A stretch of DNA of 64,000 bases, taken from the NCBI RefSeq assembly GCF_016758175.1, contig NZ_QYAB01000001.1:735256-799255 (forward strand), given 5' to 3'. Source of the stretch: Leucobacter zeae (lineage in GTDB: Bacteria > Actinomycetota > Actinomycetes > Actinomycetales > Microbacteriaceae). The notes below the pieces were generated by a model. That model ran no database searches and was not told the origin of the DNA. It saw only the letters and a program-made list of their open reading frames with translations. A program made the position numbers and the translations under genes. Shown in pieces: positions 8,033 through 15,559 of the stretch (position 1 is its first letter; the number at the start of each line of letters is the position of its first letter).

Positions 8033-11000
8033 ATGACCCTCTCGCGTCGTTCCAGAGTGCTCGCGCTCGTGGCCGCAGTGCTCATGATCGCATCCGGAGC
8101 CGGGCTGCTCGCACCCGCGCCCAGTTTCGCCTACCAGGTCCCCACGACGGACTTCTCCGGCGGCGTCACCACCACGCCCGGCGGACTGCAGATCTCGATC
8201 GCCGGCTCCGGAAGCACCAGCAGCGGGGCCAACAGCGACATGTCCGACCGCGGATACGGCGCCTCGCACTACGCGCCGAGCATCGCCTCGTCGACGCCGG
8301 CGGTACTGGTGACGATCAACGCCAGCGGCCTCGTCGCGACGAATCCCGGCACCGTGTACAACGGTCGGGGCACGGTGACCGTCACCTACGAGCACCCCGT
8401 GCGCAACCCGGTCATCCACCTGGCGGGTCTGGGCGGCGCGGCGCAGAGCGGGAACAATCTCGCGACGATCACCGGGCGACTGACCCTCACCACGCCCGGG
8501 GTGAGCATCTCGAAGGCCAGCGGCCCGAACCTGACGGTGGACGGGAACCTGATCCGTGCGACCAACGAGGACTCCTCGGCCAGCTGCATTGCGGACAACG
8601 GCAGCCCGTTCCAGGGTCGTTCGGCCTACGCCGGGTGCGGTTCGGTGCAGGTGGACGGCACGGTGAAGTCGCTGTCGTTCGACACCTCGCTGATGATCAC
8701 GCGGTACTCGGGCAGCAACTTTACGCTCGCCTCGGGGAACGGGGACGCCTTCAATCTGACCTCGACCCAGGCCGAGGACTTCGGGGACGCACCGTCCTCC
8801 TACGACGCGGGGGACGCCGCTCGCCATGTCATCACCGACTTCGTGCTCGGCGACGATGCGACTCCCGACAATGCGAACGTCGCGAACGGCGCGACCAGCC
8901 CCAACGCCGGCGCCGGTGCCACCGGCGACAGCGACGACGCGCTGGGCGAGGTCCCGCCGCTCGTCGCAGGCGTCGCCGGTCGTCCCTACACGCTGACCGT
9001 CCCCTACAGCGGTGCCAGCGCGGACGGCGAGGTCTGCGGCTGGATCGACTTCACCGGGAACGGCGCCTTCGACGCAGCCGAGCGGGCGTGCGCCCCTGCC
9101 CCGTCCGGTGGTGGCACGGTCGACCTGACCTGGACGACTCCCGCGAACCTGACCGCGGGGACGACCTACCTGCGCCTGCGCGCGGGATACACCCGCGCCC
9201 AGGTCGAATCACCGGTCGGCCCGTCCGACTCCGGCGAGGTCGAGGACTATGCGGTCCGGATCGAGGACCCGAAGGGCGCCATCGCGGGCCGGGCGTGGTC
9301 CGATACGAACCGTGACGGCATTCAGAACTCGGGTGAGGGCGCGCTCGAAGGAATCACGGTCGAGCTCCGCGACGCCGACGGAAATGTGGTGGCCACCGCG
9401 ACCACCGATGCCTCAGGCGGTTACCGGTTCGACGACCTTCCGATGGGCGACTACACGGTGCGGTTCACCGCGCCCGACGGTCGACCGTTCTCGCCGCAGA
9501 ACGCGGGCGACGACGAGACGACCGACTCCGACGTCGATCCGGAGACCGGTGAGACCGGCACGATCACCCTGACCGGAGACGAGCCTGAGGCCGAGCACGT
9601 CGATGCCGGCGTGCTCCTGCCCTCCCCGACGGCGGATCCGGACGAGACCTCCGGGCCGCAGGGGCAGCGGCAGTCGGTCGATCCGCTGGCCAACGACACC
9701 GCCGGCGATGAATCAGCACCCCTCGATCCCGACTCGCTGACGCTGCTCGACGCCGATGGCGATCCCGTCGAGACGGTGACGATCCCCGGCGAGGGCGTCT
9801 ACACGATCGAGGACGGCAGGATCGTGTTCACCCCGGAACCGCAGTTCACCGGGGAAGCGACACCGGTCGGCTACCGGATCTCCGACGTCAACGGTGCGAC
9901 CGCGGAGTCGACCTACACTCCGACGATCGAACCCGTCACGCCGTCCGCGAACCCCGATCGGTCCTCGGGCAGGCAGGGGGCGAAGCAGTCGGTCGACCCG
10001 CTGGCCAACGACGCGGCCGGTGACGACGCGGTCCCGCTCGATCCGTCGACCCTGACCCTGCTGGACGCCGATGGCAACCCGGTCGATACGGTCTCGATCC
10101 CCGGTCAGGGGACCTACGCGGTCGAGGACGGCCGGATCGTCTTCACGCCCGAGCCGGGCTTCGTCGGCACGGCGGAACCGGTCGACTACCGGGTGAGCGA
10201 CAGCAACGGCACGCCCACGCAGTCGACGTACACCCCGACGGTGACGCCGGTCGCGCAGCCCGACGAGACCTCCGGCCCCCAGGGCGTGCCGCAGTCGGTC
10301 GATCCGTTGGCGAACGACGCGTCGGACGGCGTCGAGCTCGATCCGAGCACGTTGACACTGGTCGACGCGGATGGCGCCCCGACCGACACGGTCGCGGTGC
10401 CCGGCCAGGGCGTCTACTCGGTCGTGGACGGCGAGATCGTCTTCACGCCCGAACCCGATTTCATCGGCACCGCCGATCCGGTCGGCTACCGGGTCGACGA
10501 TACCGACGGGAACACCGTCGAGTCGACCTACACGCCGACCCTGACTCCCGTGACGCCGACGGCTCACCCGGACCAGACCTCCGGCCCGCAGGGCGTGCCG
10601 CAGTCGGTCGACCCATTCGCCAACGACGAGGCCGGTGACGAGCAGGTGCCGTTGGACCCGGATTCGTTGACGCTGCTCGATGCCGATGGCACCCCCGTGG
10701 CAGCGGTGACCGTCGCTGGCCAAGGCACCTACACGGTCCAGGACGGGAGGATCGTCTTCACTCCGGAGCCGCAGTTCACCGGCACCGCGGACCCCGTCTC
10801 GTACCGGATCGCGGATGCCAACGGAACCACCGCCGAGTCGACGTACACCCCGACGGTCAATCCGGTGGCGCCAACGGCGACCCCGGACGTCTCCTCGGGG
10901 ACGCAGGGCAAGCCGCAGTCGGTCGACCCGCTGGCCAACGACGAGGCCGGCGACCCCGATGTGCCGCTGGATCCCGACTCGCTGACGCTGCTCGACGCCG

Positions 11001-12358
11001 ACGGCACTCCGACCGACACTGTGGTGATCCCTGGCGAGGGGACCTACACGGTCGAGGACGGCACGGTGGTCTTCACACCCGAGCCGGGCTTCTCGGGAAC
11101 CGCGACGCCGGTCGACTACCGGGTCGAGGACGTGAACGGCACGCCCACCCAGTCGACCTACACCCCGACCGTCGGCACCGTCGCCAATCCCGATGTCACC
11201 TCCGGCCCGCAGGGAGTGCCGCAGTCGGTGGATCCGCTCGTCAACGACGGTGCGGACGGCGTCGAGCTCGATCCCTCGACGCTGACGCTGATCGATGCCG
11301 AAGGCACCCCCGCCGATACCGTCACCGTGCCGGGCGAGGGGACCTACACGGTCGAGGACGGCCGGATCGTCTTCACGCCCGAGCCCGACTTCATCGGCAC
11401 CGCGACGCCGGTCGGCTACCGGGTGCATGACACCGAGGGGAACGCGGTCGAATCGACGTACACCCCGACGCTGACGCCGGTGGCTCCGGTGGCGAACCCC
11501 GACGAGACCTCGGGGCCGCAGGGCGTGCCGCAGTCGGTCGACCCGATGGCCAACGACGCCGCCGGCGATGAGCGGGTGCCGCTCGACCCGGATTCGTTGA
11601 CGCTGCTCGACGCGGACGGGAATCCGGTCGATGCGGTGACCATCGACGGGCAGGGCACGTACACGGTGCAGGACGGCAGGCTGGTCTTCACGCCGGAGCC
11701 GCAGTTCACGGGAACCGCCGATCCGGTCGACTACCGGATCGCCGACGCCAACGGCACGACTGCGACCTCGACCTACACCCCGACCGTCGACCCGGTGCAC
11801 CCGACCGCGCGGCCCGACGAGAGCTCGGGCCAGCAGGGCCGACCGCAGTCCGTCGATCCGCTCGCCAACGATGCGGCCGGTGATCCCGATGTTCCGTTGG
11901 ATCCGGATTCGCTGACGCTGCTCGACGGGGACGGGAACCCGGTCGACAGCGTCACGATCCCGGGCGAGGGCACGTACTCCATCGAAGACGGCCGGATCGT
12001 GTTCACGCCCGAGCCCGACTTCACCGGAACCGCGACGCCGGTGCGCTACCGCGTGCTCGACGTCAACGGTACGGCGACCGAGTCGACGTACACGCCGACT
12101 GTGACGCCTGACGTCCCCGAGGATCCGACCGATCCCGCCGGGCCGAACGATCCGACGGATCCGAAGGATCCGGCAGGCCCGAAGGATCCGGGCGATCCCG
12201 ACGGCGCGGCGAATCCCGCCGAGCCGGGAACCGGGGAGGCGCACCTGCCGATCACCGGTACCGGGCTCTCGACCGCGGTGATCGGGCTCGGCCTGATCGG
12301 GGCGGTCGCGGGGGCGGTGCTCCTCGGGAGCGCGCGTCGTCGCCGGGGCCGTGCGTGA
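8033..12358 (+). CDS. LPITG-anchored CshA-type fibril surface protein
   Basis: A 1441-residue wall-anchored fibrillar protein. Order: signal peptide (about 1-36, ending PSFA); an N-terminal beta-rich head (about 37-250); a GEVED-type domain ending SGEVEDYAVRIE (about 255-415); an SdrD/B-like repeat (about 418-530, GRAWSDTNRDGIQNSGEG); eight CshA-type fibril repeats (about 534-1358) each starting like PDETSGPQGVPQSVDPLAND; a Pro/Asp-rich wall spacer; sorting signal LPITG at residue 1405, hydrophobic helix and RRRRGR tail. ATG 8033 follows AAGGA; the frame is open 64 codons further upstream but without exported character. CshA of oral streptococci binds fibronectin and other bacteria. Adhesion here is inferred. 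The next gene overlaps its stop. Confidence 0.92.
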   Translation: MTLSRRSRVLALVAAVLMIASGAGLLAPAPSFAYQVPTTDFSGGVTTTPGGLQISIAGSGSTSSGANSDMSDRGYGASHYAPSIASSTPAVLVTINASGLVATNPGTVYNGRGTVTVTYEHPVRNPVIHLAGLGGAAQSGNNLATITGRLTLTTPGVSISKASGPNLTVDGNLIRATNEDSSASCIADNGSPFQGRSAYAGCGSVQVDGTVKSLSFDTSLMITRYSGSNFTLASGNGDAFNLTSTQAEDFGDAPSSYDAGDAARHVITDFVLGDDATPDNANVANGATSPNAGAGATGDSDDALGEVPPLVAGVAGRPYTLTVPYSGASADGEVCGWIDFTGNGAFDAAERACAPAPSGGGTVDLTWTTPANLTAGTTYLRLRAGYTRAQVESPVGPSDSGEVEDYAVRIEDPKGAIAGRAWSDTNRDGIQNSGEGALEGITVELRDADGNVVATATTDASGGYRFDDLPMGDYTVRFTAPDGRPFSPQNAGDDETTDSDVDPETGETGTITLTGDEPEAEHVDAGVLLPSPTADPDETSGPQGQRQSVDPLANDTAGDESAPLDPDSLTLLDADGDPVETVTIPGEGVYTIEDGRIVFTPEPQFTGEATPVGYRISDVNGATAESTYTPTIEPVTPSANPDRSSGRQGAKQSVDPLANDAAGDDAVPLDPSTLTLLDADGNPVDTVSIPGQGTYAVEDGRIVFTPEPGFVGTAEPVDYRVSDSNGTPTQSTYTPTVTPVAQPDETSGPQGVPQSVDPLANDASDGVELDPSTLTLVDADGAPTDTVAVPGQGVYSVVDGEIVFTPEPDFIGTADPVGYRVDDTDGNTVESTYTPTLTPVTPTAHPDQTSGPQGVPQSVDPFANDEAGDEQVPLDPDSLTLLDADGTPVAAVTVAGQGTYTVQDGRIVFTPEPQFTGTADPVSYRIADANGTTAESTYTPTVNPVAPTATPDVSSGTQGKPQSVDPLANDEAGDPDVPLDPDSLTLLDADGTPTDTVVIPGEGTYTVEDGTVVFTPEPGFSGTATPVDYRVEDVNGTPTQSTYTPTVGTVANPDVTSGPQGVPQSVDPLVNDGADGVELDPSTLTLIDAEGTPADTVTVPGEGTYTVEDGRIVFTPEPDFIGTATPVGYRVHDTEGNAVESTYTPTLTPVAPVANPDETSGPQGVPQSVDPMANDAAGDERVPLDPDSLTLLDADGNPVDAVTIDGQGTYTVQDGRLVFTPEPQFTGTADPVDYRIADANGTTATSTYTPTVDPVHPTARPDESSGQQGRPQSVDPLANDAAGDPDVPLDPDSLTLLDGDGNPVDSVTIPGEGTYSIEDGRIVFTPEPDFTGTATPVRYRVLDVNGTATESTYTPTVTPDVPEDPTDPAGPNDPTDPKDPAGPKDPGDPDGAANPAEPGTGEAHLPITGTGLSTAVIGLGLIGAVAGAVLLGSARRRRGRA
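9632..12106 (+). repeat. Eight CshA-type repeats in a three-unit higher-order array
   Basis: In-frame repeats begin at 9632, 9947, 10253, 10562, 10877, 11183, 11492 and 11807. Their spacings are 315, 306, 309, 315, 306, 309 and 315 bp. Length and sequence both follow the order A-B-C-A-B-C-A-B. A units carry PEPQFTG, the first two B units PEPGF (the third PEPDFTG), and C units PEPDFIG together with the short DGVELD form. The array thus looks like duplication of a 930-bp trimer. Confidence 0.9.
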
Positions 12359-12963
12359 TGCGTCGCGCATCCGGAGGCGGCGGTGCGGTGCGCCTGCTGT
12401 CGCTGCTGATCGCAGCGCTGGCGGTCGCGACGCCGGCGTGGACCGCGGGACTCGACGCTCCCGCGGCCCGCGCCGACGCGGACTCGTTCGCGCTGACCGT
12501 GAACGAGGGATCGATCGAGGCCGGCGATCGTCCCTCGTTCACCGTCCGCGGCGAGGGGACCCGGGCCGGTGAGGTCCGGCTCGTCATCCTCCGGACCTTC
12601 GGCTCGGTGGCGGGCGCCCCTGAGGACACGGCCGAGTGGGAAGCCGTGTCGTCCTACGACGGGGACTCCCTGCACCTTGATGGCCCGGTGCTCCGCGTGG
12701 GCGAGTATCGGGTCGAAGCGTGGTTCGCTCCGTCCGGCGGCGGCCCCGAAGGCGACGCCCCTGACGCCTCCGCGGAGTTCGCCGTCCACCGCGTCGCGGG
12801 GACCTCGGCGGCCGGCGGCGGCAGGCCGGAGGACATCGGGACCCGGCCGTCGGCCGCGGTGCTCATTAGCGCCTCAGCCGGAATCGTCGTTCTCGGAGGT
12901 TTCGCCCTGGCGCTCGTGGTGCGCCGCCGGTCGCACCTGGGCGCCCGGGAGCCGCGTGCGTGA
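12358..12963 (+). CDS. Small exported membrane-anchored protein, translationally coupled to fibril gene
   Basis: A 201-residue protein not recognised as a known family. It has an N-terminal signal segment (about 10-40, LLSLLIAALAVATPAW), a small beta-rich extracellular domain (about 42-150, FALTVNEGSIEAGDRPSFTV, resembling an Ig-like fold), then a Gly/Pro linker, one transmembrane helix (about 166-188, AAVLISASAGIVVLGGFALAL) and a basic cytoplasmic tail. There is no LPxTG motif. Its ATG overlaps the TGA of the fibril gene (TGATG), so the two are translated together. It may be an accessory for display or secretion of the fibril, which is an inference from coupling only. Confidence 0.8.
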   Translation: MRRASGGGGAVRLLSLLIAALAVATPAWTAGLDAPAARADADSFALTVNEGSIEAGDRPSFTVRGEGTRAGEVRLVILRTFGSVAGAPEDTAEWEAVSSYDGDSLHLDGPVLRVGEYRVEAWFAPSGGGPEGDAPDASAEFAVHRVAGTSAAGGGRPEDIGTRPSAAVLISASAGIVVLGGFALALVVRRRSHLGAREPRA

Positions 12964-12983
12964 GGGTCGGGGACGCCGGCCGA

Positions 12984-14468
12984 TCACGGTCGAGCGCCAG
13001 GCCCCTCGTCCGATCGCCGGCTCGGCGAGGTGCCGAGGACGTTGTCGACGACCTCGGGTCGCGTGAAGATGCTGCGGTACACCGACTCCGAGAACTCGGT
13101 GTCGCGGTGAACGATCGCGGCATAGAGGTACTCGTGCCCGTGGATGAGCGTCGCGTCGAGCGGTGCGAGCGAGACCAGCATCCGCATGCGGCTCTCGATC
13201 ACCCGGTCGACGGCGATCAGGCACTGGTTCGCGGACATCCGCAGCACCTGTCGCCGGAAGTCGAACATGCGGTCGAGGCGCTCGTGCTTCTCCGTGATGG
13301 GGTCAGCCGACTGCTCGGCGACGAGCAGTCGGCTGAGCTCGCGTATTTCTGCTCGGGTCGGCCGCTGTGCGGCGAGCTTCACGGCGAGGAGGTCCAGAGT
13401 GACGCAGACGTCGTAGAGGTCATCCGCCTCACCGGGCTCCAGACCCCTGACCCGGGTCGACACCCGCGAGCCGCCGAGGGTGACGAGCCCCTCGTGCGCG
13501 AGCCACTCGATGGCCTGGCGAGCTGGCGTCCGGCTGATTCCGAACTCCGGGACGAGCGTGCGCTCCGAGATCGTGTCCCCCGGCTTGCGCTCGCCTCGGA
13601 TGATCTGCATCCGGACCGTTTCGAACGCATCGAGGAACTCAGGGGCGGGAGCGGGCGACGCGGAGTCCTGCTCGATCTCCTCGACCGCCGGGAGCCGAAC
13701 CTCCTCATCGGGCAGCTGGGACTCGATCCTGCGCAGAATCGCCTCTTCCCGCGTGCGTCTGAGGTGGGCGACCAACTCCCGGAGGGAGCCCTCGGCGGCC
13801 TCGGGGTCCGCATCCCGGAACGCGACTCCGAGTCGTTCGTAGAGCGCGACGGGGGTGACGAGGTCCCGCGAGCTCATCAGGAACATCCTCCGGGTTCGGC
13901 TGCGCAGCATGTCGTAGATGTCGAGGAGCGGCTTGTTGCGCGTCGCCTGATACGCGTGCTCGCGGAAGGCGATGCCGGCCTCCAAGAGCTCCGATGTGTC
14001 GCCGCGAGCCGCGGCGGTGCGCGCTCGCTCGATGTCCTCGTCGAACGCGCGAAGGTCATCGTCCGTGCGCCGGAGTGCGGCCTGGCGCACGGCGAACCGG
14101 TCCAGAACCGCGTGGAGCTCCGAGATGTCGATGATGTCCGACTGGGTCATGGTGTGGACGACCGCGCGGAAGTTCAGGCGGTTGTCGATGAGGCCCTCGA
14201 GAGCGAGGCGTCGAATCGCGCTCCGAACCGGGAGGCGGCTGACGCCGAACTCCTCCGAGAGCTCGCGCTCGTTGACGACCGACCCGCCGGGGCGGGAACC
14301 CGAGACGATCTGGGTCCGAAGCTCGTGGAGTATCCGGTCCGCAGCGAGCTGACGTTCCTCTGATGCGGATTCGAGGCCTGCCTCCTGCACGAACTCTCCA
14401 GACCTTCCTACGGCGTGTTTCGCCGGAGGGCGAATGCGTGCGAGCCGGCGCGCACTTGCGAACATCAT
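12984..14468 (-). CDS. Tandem GntR/FadR-type regulator: two wHTH-FCD modules in one chain
   Basis: A 494-residue protein that reads as two complete FadR-subfamily GntR regulators in series. Module 1: winged helix about residues 41-107 (LSEEFGVSRLPVRSAIRRL), FCD-like helical domain about 110-250 with H171 and H235 at probable metal positions. Module 2: winged helix about 280-343 (VPEFGISRTPARQAIEWL), FCD about 345-475, where the usual first histidine appears to be arginine (DFRRQVL). Ordinary family members are about 220-250 residues with one module. An acidic linker (about 252-278) joins them. Two ATGs at 14468 and 14465 are possible starts; no clear ribosome site is seen. Target genes are unknown. 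Confidence 0.88.
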   Translation of the reverse strand: MMFASARRLARIRPPAKHAVGRSGEFVQEAGLESASEERQLAADRILHELRTQIVSGSRPGGSVVNERELSEEFGVSRLPVRSAIRRLALEGLIDNRLNFRAVVHTMTQSDIIDISELHAVLDRFAVRQAALRRTDDDLRAFDEDIERARTAAARGDTSELLEAGIAFREHAYQATRNKPLLDIYDMLRSRTRRMFLMSSRDLVTPVALYERLGVAFRDADPEAAEGSLRELVAHLRRTREEAILRRIESQLPDEEVRLPAVEEIEQDSASPAPAPEFLDAFETVRMQIIRGERKPGDTISERTLVPEFGISRTPARQAIEWLAHEGLVTLGGSRVSTRVRGLEPGEADDLYDVCVTLDLLAVKLAAQRPTRAEIRELSRLLVAEQSADPITEKHERLDRMFDFRRQVLRMSANQCLIAVDRVIESRMRMLVSLAPLDATLIHGHEYLYAAIVHRDTEFSESVYRSIFTRPEVVDNVLGTSPSRRSDEGPGARP

Positions 14469-14536
14469 ACTCGCGCGGAACCGTGGGCGGTCGTTCCGCG
14501 GGCGTCGTCGACCCGGTCGCGCGTCACCCTGAAAGA

Positions 14537-14575
14537 CCCCGGCCGTCGGCTGCTGGGGTGGCAGCCGGGCCGGGG
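14537..14575 (-). terminator. Strong hairpin downstream of DedA gene
   Basis: Arms CCCCGGCC (14537-14544) and GGCCGGGG (14568-14575) enclose a second perfect stem GGCTGC/GCAGCC around a 7-nt loop. On the minus strand TCTTTC follows. It lies after the DedA gene and before the GntR gene on the same strand, so it is a probable terminator for DedA. Confidence 0.5.
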
Positions 14576-14639
14576 CCTCAGGCGGTGCACTGAAGCGTCC
14601 GCTCTCCGTGCAGGGAGCGAACGCCGCAGGAGCCGCCTA

Positions 14640-14758
14640 ACCACTCGCGATAAGAACAGGGGAAGGTGCGATGTGGCTACCAGAAGCATACCCCAATTCT
14701 CACGGTGTTTGCTGGTTTCAGGGCTCATGTTTTGCGAGACCTGAGACATCGGTGGACA
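14640..14758. mobile_element. Possible insertion-sequence end relic
   Basis: About 120 bp of much lower G+C than its flanks. Read on the minus strand it begins TGTCCACCGATGTCTCAG and continues TCTCGCAAAACATGAG, a style of sequence reminiscent of IS481-type ends (TGT...). No transposase and no second end were found, so this would be a solo remnant. The last codons of the DedA gene lie inside it. The identification rests on composition and resemblance from memory only. Confidence 0.35.
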
Positions 14759-15449
14759 GTTGGGATGCCAGATCATCGCCCGGTGCCCCGGACCGGCCGA
14801 CGTCGGGCGACGGCCAGGACGCCCCGGCGCCGACCGCGCGGTCGGTCGCCTCGCGCCCCCGCATCCGCCGCTTGGCGACGACGTCGATGCCGAAGCCGAT
14901 GAGCAGCATGACGCCGATACCGAGCAGCGAGGACCACAGGGGATCGCCGAGCCACGCGGCCGACAGGGCTGCGACGGCGGCGCACATGCCGGCCCACGCC
15001 GTTCCCGCGATGGCGGAGAGCACGAGGAATCTGCGGTACCGCAGCCCCGACGCGCCCGCGATCACGTTCACGGCGACCCGACCCGCCGGGATGTACCGCC
15101 CGCCGAGGATGAGCGTCGCCGCCGACGAGCGCATGCGGGCCGAGATCCAGTCGGTGACGCGCTGCACCGCCGGCCTGCGGAACCACCGCAGGCGGGCGAT
15201 GTCGAGCCGTCGCCCGAGCGCGAAGGCGATGCTGTCGCCCGCGATCGCGCCGAGCGCAGCTGCGAGCGCGATGGCCACGGCCCAGATCGGCGTCCCGCCG
15301 GAGGCGAGGGTCGCGGCGAGGACCGCGACGACCGTCATCTCGCTCGGGATCGGCGGGAAGAAGCCGTCGATCACGCAGACCGCCGCGACGACGACGAGCA
15401 GCCACGGCGATGCGATGAGCACCGGGATGAGGTCCTGGACGAGGTTCAT
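14718..15449 (-). CDS. DedA/VTT family membrane protein
   Basis: A 243-residue integral membrane protein of the DedA (SNARE-associated/VTT) family, proposed to be lipid flippases or proton-dependent transporters. Seen: N-terminal FPPIPSEM re-entrant motif (about 30-39), GDSIAFALGRRLG-like loop around 70-82, the family motif RYIPAGRVAVN at about 117-127, then two more hydrophobic helices and a tail. The tail after about residue 200 is hydrophilic, and its last dozen codons lie in an apparently foreign low-GC segment, so the native C-terminus may have been altered. The start is supported by TACCGT 7 nt upstream (leaderless pattern). Confidence 0.88.
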   Translation of the reverse strand: MNLVQDLIPVLIASPWLLVVVAAVCVIDGFFPPIPSEMTVVAVLAATLASGGTPIWAVAIALAAALGAIAGDSIAFALGRRLDIARLRWFRRPAVQRVTDWISARMRSSAATLILGGRYIPAGRVAVNVIAGASGLRYRRFLVLSAIAGTAWAGMCAAVAALSAAWLGDPLWSSLLGIGVMLLIGFGIDVVAKRRMRGREATDRAVGAGASWPSPDVGRSGAPGDDLASQLSTDVSGLAKHEP

Positions 15450-15559
15450 ACCGAGAACGGTAGGAGGGCGGTGCCGCCCCGCGCGTCCTCCCGGAGTATC
15501 GTCCCCGTGGTTCTCAGGGGTGACGGAGGGCCCGCCTCGGCGAACACCCAGCCTGCGGA

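Noticed and set aside
9713-12370. 885-codon open frame antisense to the fibril gene
   Set aside because: It mirrors the repeats of the sense gene, has Arg/Asp-rich composition without any domain and no ribosome site. Long antisense frames are expected at this G+C content.
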